From JAWWPG01 sp033850885 (GTDB taxonomy: Bacteria > Actinomycetota > Actinomycetes > Propionibacteriales > Nocardioidaceae): a stretch of 64,000 nucleotides of DNA. The position numbers and the translations under genes were made by a program. The stretch lies in NCBI GenBank assembly GCA_033850885.1, contig JAWWPG010000010.1, forward strand, positions 1 through 64,000. The letters run 5' to 3'. The notes under the pieces were generated by a model. It did not search any database and was not told the DNA's origin. It was given only the letters and a program-made list of their open reading frames with translations. This document shows positions 1-8,043 of the stretch, piece by piece (position 1 is the stretch's first letter; every line of letters begins with the position of its first letter).

Positions 1-90
1 GTCGCCGCCACCCTCAACAAGAGGCCCCGCCCCACCCTGAACCTCCAAACCCCAGCAGCCAGACTCAACCAGCTGCTCACCGCAGCCTGA
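1..90 (+). CDS. IS30-family transposase, C-terminal end (partial)
   Basis: An open frame enters from the left edge and stops at 88-90. Its last 29 residues include NKRPRPTLNLQTPAARLNQL, which resembles the extreme C-terminus of IS30-family DDE transposases (N-R-P-R-x-T-L then a TPA block). Only the end of the gene is in the window, so it cannot be judged intact or broken. The match rests on a short tail motif. Confidence 0.6.
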   Translation, partial: VAATLNKRPRPTLNLQTPAARLNQLLTAA

Positions 91-125
91 AACCCACACC
101 GTTGCTAACACCGCTTGACATTGCC
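1..125 (+). mobile_element. Right end of an IS30-like insertion sequence
   Basis: The transposase stop at 90 is followed by a short tail with GTTGCTAACACCGCTTGACA at 101-120. This could be the right terminal inverted repeat, ending near 125. IS30 elements normally carry a single transposase that stops close to the right repeat. The left end lies outside the window, so the boundary is inferred. Confidence 0.35.
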
Positions 126-173
126 GCGTGGGAGGCAGCCCGAGCGTTCCTTACCACCCCGGCTTCAGGCGAA

Positions 174-207
174 GGGCCCGACGAGTGCTGGAGGACTCGT
201 CGGGCCC
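174..207 (-). terminator. Hairpin terminator of the small-protein operon (copy 1)
   Basis: A perfect 12-bp inverted repeat, GGGCCCGACGAG at 174-185 and CTCGTCGGGCCC at 196-207, has a 10-base loop. It lies 53 bases beyond the stop of the leftward small gene. The same 12-bp stem follows the paralogous small gene at 34300-34335. Confidence 0.75.
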
Positions 208-259
208 AACGGGCGGGGACCGTACTCCCTTACGGATCCGCCAGGGGTGGTGACCCCGC

Positions 260-397
260 TCAGGTAGCCCGGTCGATGCGGTCCGCCAGATCGCGCAGCG
301 CGCGGGCGGTTCGGGAGTGGGTGGGCCGCCGGGTTGCGGTCGTGTGGGTGATGCGCTCGCGGATGACCTCGCGAGCCAGGTCGTCGGACATGATCAT
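260..397 (-). CDS. Small basic protein, paralogue of the 34116 gene (copy 1)
   Basis: This 45-residue ORF starts at ATG 397, six bases after the Shine-Dalgarno AGAGGA, and stops at 260. It carries AREVIRERITH and SRTARALRDLADRIDR and is rich in Arg and Asp, consistent with a short amphipathic helix. It is 25/40 identical to the 47-residue product at 34116-34259. It is the third gene of a leftward operon with the ribbon-helix-helix and DUF4097 genes and precedes a strong hairpin. Gene status rests on the paralogue, the Shine-Dalgarno and the shared flanks. I do not recognise the family, and its function is unknown. Confidence 0.75.
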   Translation of the reverse strand: MIMSDDLAREVIRERITHTTATRRPTHSRTARALRDLADRIDRAT

Positions 398-544
398 GAT
401 GTTTCCTCTTCCAGGTTGTGGATGTCGGTGACCGATGGCTTGACGAGCCTCAGCTTGGAGGCACGTCGTGTGGGGGGCTGGTGGTGCCGGGCCACCTGCT
501 CTTCTCCGTCGCAGGGGGGAGCCGCCGGCGGATGCGGCATCCGG

Positions 545-1420
545 TCAGGCGCGCTGTAGGACCACATCGCCAGTGCCTGAGACCACGTTGATCGCCACGG
601 TTGCGTCGTTGCCCTGCGGGGCTTCTGTCGAGTCGAGCGACGAATGGACGTCGCCGGTGACGGTCTGGATATCGAGGTAGGCAGCGGTGCCGTCGGCCAC
701 GCCGATCGTGATGTCGCCCGATCCGGTCTTGGCGAAAACCTCACCGTGGTCGACTCTCCTGACGAGTACGTCGCCGGATCCGGCCAGCGCGTCGACCCGG
801 TCGCCGCCGGACTTGACGACGACGTCACCGGAGCCGGTCTTGATCTTGAGCGGACCCTCCACCGTGTCGAGTACGACGTCGCCGGACCCGGCAGTGATCT
901 CGCCGCCGCCGCCGATCGGGCCAATGGTCACGTCGCCGGATCCGGTCTTCACCTTCAGCGATGCGATCACCCGGTCCACGGTGACGTCTCCCGAGCCGGA
1001 CCGGAGCTCCCCGGACGCGATCTGGGCGAGCTCGACGTCTCCGGAGCCGTTGTCGACCTGAGCCTGGCCGAAGCGGCCGCGGCAGTCGACGTCGGCCGAG
1101 CCGGTCTGGACCTTGAGGTTGCTCTCGTGCGGGACCTCGATGGTGGCCCGAACCTGGCCCTTGCGGCCGAAGAACCCGCCCTTGTTCGTGGGCAGGATCA
1201 CCGTGATCTTGTCACCGCGCTGCTCGACCCGAGCGGCGGCGATCAGGTCCCGGGCGTAGCTGTCACCGTGCAGCGCCTCGAGCTCGACAGTGGTCTGCGA
1301 GGTGTCGGTCGAGGTGATGTCGATGTTGCCGGCGTTCAGCTCGACCTTCAGGTCGACCGGGCCCGCTGTCTCGAAGAGGTATCTGGCGTCCGAATCTGTC
1401 ATGGGAGTCTCCTGGGTCAT
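545..1420 (-). CDS. DUF4097-type beta-repeat protein (GSGDV repeats)
   Basis: This 291-residue protein has about eight spaced copies of (T/S)GSGDV from mid-protein to the C-terminus. The pattern is typical of DUF4097 putative adhesins, which fold as right-handed beta-helices. There is no signal peptide or membrane segment, so a surface role is doubtful; a cytoplasmic scaffold is equally possible. ATG 1420 overlaps the upstream stop (ATGA), which argues for translational coupling to the ribbon-helix-helix gene. The long plus-strand frames across it are shadows of the repeats. Confidence 0.85.
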   Translation of the reverse strand: MTQETPMTDSDARYLFETAGPVDLKVELNAGNIDITSTDTSQTTVELEALHGDSYARDLIAAARVEQRGDKITVILPTNKGGFFGRKGQVRATIEVPHESNLKVQTGSADVDCRGRFGQAQVDNGSGDVELAQIASGELRSGSGDVTVDRVIASLKVKTGSGDVTIGPIGGGGEITAGSGDVVLDTVEGPLKIKTGSGDVVVKSGGDRVDALAGSGDVLVRRVDHGEVFAKTGSGDITIGVADGTAAYLDIQTVTGDVHSSLDSTEAPQGNDATVAINVVSGTGDVVLQRA

Positions 1421-1944
1421 CGCACCCACCCCTGGATGCGCTTGTTGGACGAGCGGTTGCGGCCGGGGGCTCCGGGCCCGAATCCCGTCGAGCTGAGGTT
1501 GATCGTGATGCTCGCGGCGGCGCGGGTCGCGTTGACGAGCCAGGTGTTCAGCGACTGGCCTCGCTTCCCGGCCATCTCCTCCGCGCGGGTCTTGAGAGAC
1601 TCCGGCAGGCGCAGTGTGATGCGCGCCACCGGCTCGTCCTCGTCGAACCCGAAGTCTTCCGCCGACTCGGCCGGCTCCTCGCTGGGTGCGGGCGCCTCGG
1701 TGGCGGCCCCCACGACCACGAAGACCGGCTCTCGGCCCTTCAACCTGACCTCCACGCTGGTGCCCTGGAGCTCGTTGGTGATCTCCGACGCGGCCTGCGA
1801 GAGCGCGTCCATCAAGGTCAGGCGAACCGATGACTCGAGAGCCATCGACAGCCTTTCGGCCGCCGCGCGGATCTCCTCGCCGCCGGCTTGAGCAGCGACG
1901 TTGAGGTCCCGCCGAAGCTCTTCGACGAAGTGGGTGATGTCCAT
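1417..1944 (-). CDS. Ribbon-helix-helix (HicB/Arc-like) regulator
   Basis: This 175-residue protein has a helical N-terminal half, an acidic Pro/Glu linker (about 85-105) and a ribbon-helix-helix motif at about 107-145 (VARITLRLPESLKTRAEEMA, then GQSLNTWLV). The motif resembles HicB antitoxins and Arc repressors. ATG 1944 is preferred to GTG 1950: the predicted transcript start from the -10 at 1952-1957 falls about at the ATG, so the mRNA is probably leaderless. Repeated ATGATGTCA sites in its own promoter suggest autoregulation. No HicA-like toxin is adjacent; its partner is the DUF4097 gene, so classical toxin-antitoxin function is unlikely. Confidence 0.85.
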   Translation of the reverse strand: MDITHFVEELRRDLNVAAQAGGEEIRAAAERLSMALESSVRLTLMDALSQAASEITNELQGTSVEVRLKGREPVFVVVGAATEAPAPSEEPAESAEDFGFDEDEPVARITLRLPESLKTRAEEMAGKRGQSLNTWLVNATRAAASITINLSSTGFGPGAPGRNRSSNKRIQGWVR

Positions 1945-1980
1945 GCGCACTACTATGACATCATGGTGACGTCATGTCAA
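1933..1980 (-). promoter_or_regulatory. Promoter/operator of the RHH-DUF4097 operon
   Basis: Read on the minus strand: -35 TTGACA (1980-1975), a 17-base spacer, -10 CATAGT (1957-1952), then GACATCACC inside the first codons. ATGACGTCA and ATGATGTCA lie 11 bp apart over the -35 and spacer, one face of the helix, as ribbon-helix-helix repressors prefer. 43 of 48 bases match 34022-34069 in front of the paralogous small gene. Operator function is inferred. Confidence 0.7.
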
Positions 1981-2167
1981 TCCCTTGCGGCACCTGAGCC
2001 TCAAGCCCAGGTCAGGGCGTCGTCCATCGCTCCCGCAGGTTGGTTTGGGCACCTCTCCTGTCCCTGATGTGCGCTCACGGTAGGGCGACCCAGGCGGCCC
2101 TGACGCCGTCGTACCGCCCACTGACGCCGTCGCAACACCATCACGAGGGACCGGTCGGGGCACCAAT

Positions 2168-4426
2168 TTAACCGGCGGGCGGGGAATCCTCCGTGGCCGG
2201 TGGCCCCGGGTCCGGCGGTGCCGGCGCGGGCGGTGCCGGCGCGGGCGGTGCCGGCTCAGGTGGTGCCGGCGCGAGCGGAGTCGGCCGCCGGACCGCGGCA
2301 AGGAGGAGCTGGGCGACGTCCAGCACCTCCAGGCTCTCCGAAGCGGCGCCGTCGGCTTGCAGCGTGGTGAGGCCGTCGCTGAGCATCACCCGGCAGAACG
2401 GACAGCTGGTCGCGATCTGCGTGGCACCGGTGGCGACCGCCTCCTTCGTGCGGTTGATGTTGATCCGCTCCCCGATCCGCTCCTCCATCCACATCCGGGC
2501 GCCGCCGGCGCCGCAGCAGAAGGAGCGCTCGCTGTTGCGGGGCATCTCGGTGACGCCGGCGCCGGGGATCGCGGCGAGCAGCTCACGGGGCGGTGCGTAG
2601 ACGGAGTTGTGCCGCCCGAGGTAGCACGGGTCGTGGTAGGTGATCGTCCTTCCGCGGACCGAGTCCTGCGGTGGGGCGACCGGGGTGAGCCTGCCGTCGC
2701 GAACCAGCCGGTTCAGCAGCTGCGTGTGGTGGACCACGTCGAGCTCGACGCCGAGCTGGCCGTACTCGTTCCGCAGGGTGTTGAAGCAGTGGGCGCATGT
2801 TACGACCACCTTGGTCGCCTTGGCCTCCCTGAGCACCTCGGCGTTCTGGCTCGCCAGCTGCTGGAAGACGAACTCGTTCCCCGACCGCCGGGCCGGGTCG
2901 CCGGTGCATGTCTCACCATCTCCGAGCACCGCGAACGAGACACCGGCCTCGTGAAGCAGCTCGGCCACGGCACGCGTGGTCTTCTTGGCCCGGTCCTCGT
3001 AGGCTCCGGCGCAGCCCACCCAGAACAGCCACTCCACCTCGTCGAGGTTCTCGACCTCCGACCCCACCGGCTTGACCTCGAAGGGCAGGCCCTTCGCCCA
3101 GTCCATCCGAGCATTGGGAGCCATGTTCCAGGGATTCCCCTTGTTCTCGAGGCCTTTGAACAGCTGGTTGAGCTCGGCGGGGAAGCTCGACTCGACGAGC
3201 ACCTGGTACCGGCGCATGTCCATGATGTGGTCGACGTGCTCGATGTCGACGGGGCACTGCTGTACGCAAGCCCCGCACGACGTACACGACCACAGCACAG
3301 CAGGATCGATCACCCCGTAGGCATCGGCGTTTCCGATCAGCGGCCTCGCGAGCTCGGCACGCTGCTCATCGGTCGGCTCCGACCCGGGTACGGCGGCCAG
3401 CGCGGGCGCCTTCGCGTAGGCGTGGTCGCGAAGCGCCATCACGAGCAGCTTCGGTGACAGCGGCTTCTCGGTGTTCCATGCCGGGCACTGCGACTGGCAT
3501 CGGCCACACTCGGTGCACGTCGTGAAGTCGAGCAGTCCCTTCCAGGTGAAGTCCTCGACCTTCCCGACCCCGAAGGCGGTCTCCTCGTCGAGGTCCTCGA
3601 TGTTCTCGAAGTCGATGGGGGCGCCGCCTGCCATCATCGGCATCAGCGCGCCGAGCGCCGTACCTCCATCGGCCTCGCGCTTGAACCAGATGTTCGGCCA
3701 GGCTGTGAAGCGGTGCCAGGCGACGCCCATGGTGGTGTTGAGGGAGAGCACGATCATCCAGGTGAACGAGATGATGATCTTGACCATTGCGGTCAGGTAG
3801 ATGACGTTGCGCAGCGACCCCGGGCTGAGTCCGTCGAACAGGTCGCCGACGAAGAACGTCAGCGGGAAGGCGGAGCGGTGTGCGGAGCTGCCGGCCAAGG
3901 CGTACTCGCTGCCGCGGAGGACGAGGATGCACACGGCGATGCCGAGGATCACTCCCTCGACGAAGTAGCCCTGCCACATGCGCGACCCGAAGAAGCGGCT
4001 GTAGCGTCCGAGGCCCGCAGCCGGGCGCCGAGTGAGCCGGACCGCGATCAGCCCGATGATGGACACCAGCATCAGCCACGTGATCAGGTCGGTCGCCCAT
4101 TGGTAAACGAGCCAGTGCCCGATGACCGGCAAGGCGAACCCGGCGTCGAAAAGCTGCCCGAACGCGGTCACGAGAGTGAAGAAGAGAAAGCCGAAGCCGA
4201 TGAAGACGAACCAGTGCATCACCCCGATGTGGCTCCACTGCAGCATCCGCGTGTGCCCGAGCGTCTCCTTGAGCATCGTCCGCCAACGCCGTGCCTTCTG
4301 GTCTGACCGGCGGAACGCCGGCTGCCCGATGCCGACAGTCGTGACGATCTGCCCGATCGCCTTGGCGAAGAGGGCAACGGCGACGAGCGTGATCGCCAGC
4401 GAGACGACGATCGCGAGCACCTGCAT
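2168..4426 (-). CDS. Membrane Fe-S reductase, EtfD/Rv0338c-like
   Basis: This 752-residue protein has an N-terminal multi-pass membrane domain resembling respiratory nitrate reductase gamma (residues 1-240). Two 4Fe-4S clusters follow (CTECGRCQSQCP and CTSCGACVQQCP), then two cysteine-rich CCG domains (CAHCFNTL, CCGAGGARMW, SCPFCRVMLSDGL). This is the heterodisulfide-reductase-like layout of mycobacterial EtfD, which passes electrons from electron-transfer flavoprotein to menaquinone during fatty acid oxidation. ATG 4426 follows GAGGAGG. The C-terminus is an unusual Pro/Ala tail encoded by 15-bp DNA repeats. Confidence 0.9.
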   Translation of the reverse strand: MQVLAIVVSLAITLVAVALFAKAIGQIVTTVGIGQPAFRRSDQKARRWRTMLKETLGHTRMLQWSHIGVMHWFVFIGFGFLFFTLVTAFGQLFDAGFALPVIGHWLVYQWATDLITWLMLVSIIGLIAVRLTRRPAAGLGRYSRFFGSRMWQGYFVEGVILGIAVCILVLRGSEYALAGSSAHRSAFPLTFFVGDLFDGLSPGSLRNVIYLTAMVKIIISFTWMIVLSLNTTMGVAWHRFTAWPNIWFKREADGGTALGALMPMMAGGAPIDFENIEDLDEETAFGVGKVEDFTWKGLLDFTTCTECGRCQSQCPAWNTEKPLSPKLLVMALRDHAYAKAPALAAVPGSEPTDEQRAELARPLIGNADAYGVIDPAVLWSCTSCGACVQQCPVDIEHVDHIMDMRRYQVLVESSFPAELNQLFKGLENKGNPWNMAPNARMDWAKGLPFEVKPVGSEVENLDEVEWLFWVGCAGAYEDRAKKTTRAVAELLHEAGVSFAVLGDGETCTGDPARRSGNEFVFQQLASQNAEVLREAKATKVVVTCAHCFNTLRNEYGQLGVELDVVHHTQLLNRLVRDGRLTPVAPPQDSVRGRTITYHDPCYLGRHNSVYAPPRELLAAIPGAGVTEMPRNSERSFCCGAGGARMWMEERIGERININRTKEAVATGATQIATSCPFCRVMLSDGLTTLQADGAASESLEVLDVAQLLLAAVRRPTPLAPAPPEPAPPAPAPPAPAPPDPGPPATEDSPPAG
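2211..2285. repeat. 15-bp tandem repeat, five units, in the 3' end of the Fe-S reductase gene
   Basis: Five 15-bp units (consensus GCGGGCGGTGCCGGC) lie at 2211, 2226, 2241, 2256 and 2271. Units 2 and 3 are identical. On the minus strand they encode the repeated Pro-Ala-rich C-terminal tail. Confidence 0.85.
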
Positions 4427-4483
4427 GTCCGCACCTCCTCGTGTCCGGATTCCGAGACACTAGCGCGGCGACAGCAAACTTTC

Positions 4484-4631
4484 GTTGAGCCGTCGCAAAG
4501 TTGCCGTTCACCCGTCGCAAAGTTTCGGGCGCCCAGTCCAGGGTGCCAGGCAATCAGCGACCCGGCGGCGCTAGAGGGACAGTCCGATCCCGGGTGGGCC
4601 CCGGGGTAGGGCAATTTTGCGACGGCTCAAC
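4484..4631. repeat. 148-bp element bounded by 22-bp inverted repeats
   Basis: GTTGAGCCGTCGCAAA begins the left arm (4484-4505). The right arm (4610-4631) is its reverse complement with one mismatch over 22 bp. CCGTCGCAAAGTT occurs again inside, at about 4512. The block separates the IclR stop from the Fe-S reductase start. It could be a short non-autonomous element or an operator; no ORF was seen in it. Confidence 0.6.
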
Positions 4632-4645
4632 GGTAGGCGGGATCG

Positions 4646-5407
4646 CTAGGCGCCGAGGCGCCTGCTGAGGACGGTGGCCACGTCGGCGACCCGTCGTACG
4701 ACGAGATCGACGTCAGTGTCGCCGTCGGAGGCGAAGGTCACGGCGACGGCGGCTATCGGGTACGTCGAACGGTCGACGACCGCCGACGCCACGGAGGAGA
4801 AGCCCGGCGTGACGTCGCCGTCCTCGCGGGCGTGGCCACGCCTCCTCGTCAGGCTGAGCAGCGACAACAGGGAGCCCAGGGACGTCGGTCCGGTCTCGTG
4901 GCGGGTGGCGAACGCGAGCCGGTCGGGATACAGCGCACGCACCTGGTGGCTCGGCAGCTGTGCCAGGATGGCGCGCCCACTGGCCGTCAGGTGCGCGGGC
5001 AGCCGGACCCCGACATCGGTGACCAGTGGGGGCCTCCTCGGGGCGCGCTCCTCCAGCACGTAGTACGTATCGCGTCCGTGCAGGACCGCGAGGTGGGCGG
5101 TCTCGCCCAGCGCGTCGACGAGCTCGGCTACCGGCCGATGAGCGATCCGCCGCAGCGGGAGCTGGCGGGTGTAGCCGCTTCCCACCTCGAACGCGGCAAC
5201 TCCCAAGGCGTAGCGGTGGTCGTCCTCGAGGTGGGTGACGAACCCTTCGGCGATCATCACCTTGACGAGGTGGTACGCCGAGGACCGCGGCATCTGGACG
5301 GCGCTCGCAATCCGATGCAGCGTCACGGCATCGGGTTGGGTGGCCAGGAAGCTCAGCACTCGCAGCGCACGCGTTGCCGCGGGGGCCTGGCTGTCCAGGG
5401 GGTCCAT
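4646..5407 (-). CDS. IclR-family transcriptional regulator
   Basis: This 253-residue protein has an N-terminal winged helix (ALRVLSFLATQPDAVTLHRI, then MPRSSAYHLVKVMIAEGFV) and a C-terminal IclR effector domain with GRAILAQLP. It starts at ATG 5407, divergent from the glycosyltransferase-to-hutU chain with 130 bases between. In Corynebacterium the hut genes are controlled by an IclR-type regulator (HutR). Position therefore makes this a candidate regulator of the chain ending in hutH-hutU, though the downstream Fe-S reductase is an alternative target. Confidence 0.88.
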   Translation of the reverse strand: MDPLDSQAPAATRALRVLSFLATQPDAVTLHRIASAVQMPRSSAYHLVKVMIAEGFVTHLEDDHRYALGVAAFEVGSGYTRQLPLRRIAHRPVAELVDALGETAHLAVLHGRDTYYVLEERAPRRPPLVTDVGVRLPAHLTASGRAILAQLPSHQVRALYPDRLAFATRHETGPTSLGSLLSLLSLTRRRGHAREDGDVTPGFSSVASAVVDRSTYPIAAVAVTFASDGDTDVDLVVRRVADVATVLSRRLGA

Positions 5408-5509
5408 CGTCTCAGGCTAATGTCTGACCCAGTCGGCACGGGTGAGAAGCATTGGGTGTGAAGGGTCCGGCTAGGTTTCGCCGCCGACTTCGCGGGTAGG
5501 GAACATCGA

Positions 5510-5527
5510 GGCAAGACAGGCAAGACA
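5510..5527. repeat. Two 9-bp tandem repeats before the glycosyltransferase gene
   Basis: GGCAAGACA occurs twice in direct tandem (5510-5518, 5519-5527), just upstream of the Shine-Dalgarno of the GT2 gene in the IclR/GT2 divergent spacer. This may be a regulator site or chance. Confidence 0.35.
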
Positions 5528-5537
5528 AGGGGGGAGT

Positions 5538-6278
5538 GTGAGGACTCGGAGCACCACGGTCGCGGTGAGTCGCCTGGGTGTCGTGGTGCCGGCGCGAAAC
5601 GAGCGGGAGTACCTTGCGGGCTGTCTTGCCGCGCTGGACCGAGCGGCGCACGTGATCCGGATCCCGCTCGAGGTGGTCGTCGTCCTCGACTCCTGTGTCG
5701 ACGACTCGGAGGCCGTCGCGCGGGCCGCCGCGCGCACGCTCGCCTGCCGGGTACACGTCGTCACCGTCGACGCCAGCAGCGTGGGCACCGCGCGCCGAGT
5801 GGGTGTCCAACGACTGCTCGAGATCCTCGACCCGGTGGACGACTGGGTGGCCACGACCGACGCCGACTCACTCGTTCCGCGCAGCTGGTTCAGGCGTCAG
5901 CTCGCGCATCGAGCGGCAGGCGCCGCGATGGTCGCGGGCACCGTACACGTCCCGGAGTGGGAGGATCGGTCCCTGCTGCGGCCGCGGTGGGAGCGGCAGT
6001 ATCTCGCCGACGGCCACCGGCACGTCCACGGCGCGAACCTGTCGTTCCAGGCCTCCGCCTACCTCCGGGTCGGGGGGTTCGCCGATGTCATGAGCGACGA
6101 GGACGTGCGACTGGTGGCTGCCTTCCTGGCCGCTGGGGAGGATGTCGTGTTTGCCAGCGACCTGTCGGTCGCGACGTCCGCCCGGCGCGACGGAAGGGCT
6201 CCCAATGGGTTCGCCCACTACCTCAACCACCTCGCGGGGGAGCTCGATGCCCCCGTGCCGCAGCTCGAGCACTCCTGA
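5538..6278 (+). CDS. Glycosyltransferase family 2
   Basis: This 246-residue protein has a GT-A fold: VVVPARNEREYLAGCLAAL at the N-terminus, VVVVLDSCVDDS, a DADS metal motif (ATTDADSLVP) and a C-terminal GGF followed by SDEDV. There is no membrane segment, so it should act in the cytoplasm on a nucleotide-sugar donor; the acceptor is unknown. GTG 5538 is the longest start; GTG 5565 is also possible. Its stop overlaps the next ATG, and it opens a coupled chain with an acyl-CoA-dehydrogenase-like protein, a deacetylase and a NodS-like methyltransferase. Confidence 0.88.
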   Translation: MRTRSTTVAVSRLGVVVPARNEREYLAGCLAALDRAAHVIRIPLEVVVVLDSCVDDSEAVARAAARTLACRVHVVTVDASSVGTARRVGVQRLLEILDPVDDWVATTDADSLVPRSWFRRQLAHRAAGAAMVAGTVHVPEWEDRSLLRPRWERQYLADGHRHVHGANLSFQASAYLRVGGFADVMSDEDVRLVAAFLAAGEDVVFASDLSVATSARRDGRAPNGFAHYLNHLAGELDAPVPQLEHS

Positions 6279-7324
6279 TGGGCGTCGTCGATCACGGGGG
6301 CGCCGACCTCGGCCCGGTGACGTCGGCGGCGACGAACCCGGTCAACGACCATCGAAGCACCGACGATCCGAGCGGCGAGGAGCTCGTAGCGCATGTCAGG
6401 GCCGAGGCCGGCAGGCCGCTCCCGCTGCTGGGACACGGAGCCACCCCGGCCCGCTACGAGGCCCTCGCCGGCATCGGCGCCCGGGACCTCTGCGTCGCGA
6501 AGCTCGCCGAGCCCCATCACGATGCCACCGCGATCCTGGCCGAGCTTGGCCAGGCGGCCCCCGAGCCGGGCACCCTCTGGGGTGTCTGGGCGGCCGAGCC
6601 CCCACACGCCCGGGTCCGGGCCCGCAGAGCCGGTGAGAGCTGGCAGCTGTCCGGCACCAAGGCCTTCTGCTCCGGGGCGACCCTCGTGACGCACGCGCTG
6701 GTGACCGCCGAGGCTGAAGACGGCAGCCGGCTGTTCGCGGTGGATATCGAGGCGGCTCGCTCGTCGGGAACCCTGCGGATCGCGGGTGCGGACTGGGTCG
6801 GACCGGGCATGAGGCGGGCCGGCACCAGGACCACGGACCTGCACGAGGTACCGGCGTACGCCGTCGGAGGCCCTGGCGACTACGTGCATCGCCCCGGGTT
6901 CTGGCACGGGGCGGTCGGGGTCGCCGCCTGCTGGCTCGGAGGCGCCCGGGCCGTCGCGGCAAAGCTCGAGGGAACCGCCCGTCGACGCGAGCTCGACCCG
7001 CACGCGTCTGCGCACCTCGGGGCGGTCAGCGCCGGCTTGGACGCTGCGACCGCCCACCTGCGGGCGACCGCCGACCGCATCGATGCGGACCCGAGCGACG
7101 ACGCTGGTGGGGCCCGCCGCGATGCGCAGTCGGTTCGAGCGACCGTGGTCGCCGTCGCGGAGGATATCCTGACCCGCGTCGCGCATGCTCTTGGTCCGGC
7201 TCCTCTGGCGTTCGATGCCGAGCATGCGCAGCGGGTCGCCGACCTCACGGTCTTCATCCGGCAGCACCATGGTGAGCGCGATCTCGCCGAGCTCGGGCGC
7301 CTGGTCGCCGGCCTGGACGGTTGA
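6278..7324 (+). CDS. Acyl-CoA dehydrogenase-like protein (divergent)
   Basis: This 348-residue protein starts at ATG 6278, overlapping the GT2 stop by one base. The middle (SGTKAFCSGATLVTHALV) matches the flavin-binding beta-domain of acyl-CoA dehydrogenases, and the C-terminal third is a helical bundle like their C-terminal domain. It is shorter than usual (about 380-400) and the N-terminal helical domain looks reduced, so the substrate may not be an ordinary acyl-CoA. Its genetic partners suggest modification of an acylated sugar or lipid. I could not place a catalytic glutamate by eye. Confidence 0.8.
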   Translation: MGVVDHGGADLGPVTSAATNPVNDHRSTDDPSGEELVAHVRAEAGRPLPLLGHGATPARYEALAGIGARDLCVAKLAEPHHDATAILAELGQAAPEPGTLWGVWAAEPPHARVRARRAGESWQLSGTKAFCSGATLVTHALVTAEAEDGSRLFAVDIEAARSSGTLRIAGADWVGPGMRRAGTRTTDLHEVPAYAVGGPGDYVHRPGFWHGAVGVAACWLGGARAVAAKLEGTARRRELDPHASAHLGAVSAGLDAATAHLRATADRIDADPSDDAGGARRDAQSVRATVVAVAEDILTRVAHALGPAPLAFDAEHAQRVADLTVFIRQHHGERDLAELGRLVAGLDG

Positions 7325-8043
7325 GCGTGCAGCGGACGGGGACCACGGAGGCGTCCTGGGCGGACTGGCCGGTGCTGCGCACCCTTCCTGCCGTGACGCG
7401 CCCCCAGGGTCGCGTTGTGGTCGTCTCGGCGCACCCGGACGACGAGGTGCTGGGCGCGGGTGGCCTCATCGCCTCGCTGGCCGGCACGCGTGCCGTCGTG
7501 TCGTTCGTCGCCGCGACCGACGGCGAAGCATCGCATCCGCCAACGCCGGCGCTGCCGCCCGAAGCGCTGGCGGCCCGTCGGGTCGACGAGCTCGTCAGGG
7601 CGCTCAGCACGCTGGGACTAGCGCCGCCTGACCTGAGCCGGCTCGGGCTGCCGGACTCCCATGTCGACAAGCAGGTCGACGTCCTGACCGAGCGCATCGA
7701 GGAGCACATCCGTGGCGCCGACCTGGTGCTGTGTCCGGCGGAGGACGGGCACAGCGACCACGACGCCGTGAGCAGGGCGACGAAAGCCGCTGCCGAGGGC
7801 CGGGTCCGGGTGTGGGAGTTTCCGATCTGGGTCTGGGCCTGGACCAGGCCCGGTGACCTGGCGCTGCCGTGGGAGCGTGCCAGGCGGTACGAGCTCTCGG
7901 CGTCCGAGCAGCGCGTCAAGAGGCGGGCGCTTGCATGCTTCGTCACCCAGGTTCGGCCGTTCCCCGATGCTCACGGGGGGACTATGCTGCCGCCCGATGT
8001 GCTCGAGCACTTCGAAAGGCCGTTCGAGGTGTTCCTCACATGA
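7321..8043 (+). CDS. PIG-L family N-deacetylase
   Basis: This protein of about 240 residues has the zinc-binding motif AHPDDEVLGAGGL near residue 40 and a second conserved block, PAEDGHSDHDAV. PIG-L/LmbE enzymes (for example MshB) remove acetyl groups from N-acetylglucosaminyl substrates. TTG 7321 overlaps the previous stop (TTGA); GTG 7327 is the alternative start. Translational coupling with a glycosyltransferase and a methyltransferase suggests it frees an amino group that is then methylated. That order is an inference. Confidence 0.88.
   Translation: MSVQRTGTTEASWADWPVLRTLPAVTRPQGRVVVVSAHPDDEVLGAGGLIASLAGTRAVVSFVAATDGEASHPPTPALPPEALAARRVDELVRALSTLGLAPPDLSRLGLPDSHVDKQVDVLTERIEEHIRGADLVLCPAEDGHSDHDAVSRATKAAAEGRVRVWEFPIWVWAWTRPGDLALPWERARRYELSASEQRVKRRALACFVTQVRPFPDAHGGTMLPPDVLEHFERPFEVFLT

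Noticed and set aside
644..1891. A 415-codon plus-strand frame across the DUF4097 and RHH genes
   Set aside because: It is antisense to two well-supported genes, and its repeats mirror the GSGDV codons. No Shine-Dalgarno or family motif.
545..1944. HicAB-type toxin-antitoxin system
   Set aside because: The RHH protein resembles HicB only in its DNA-binding part, and neither neighbour looks like a HicA toxin.
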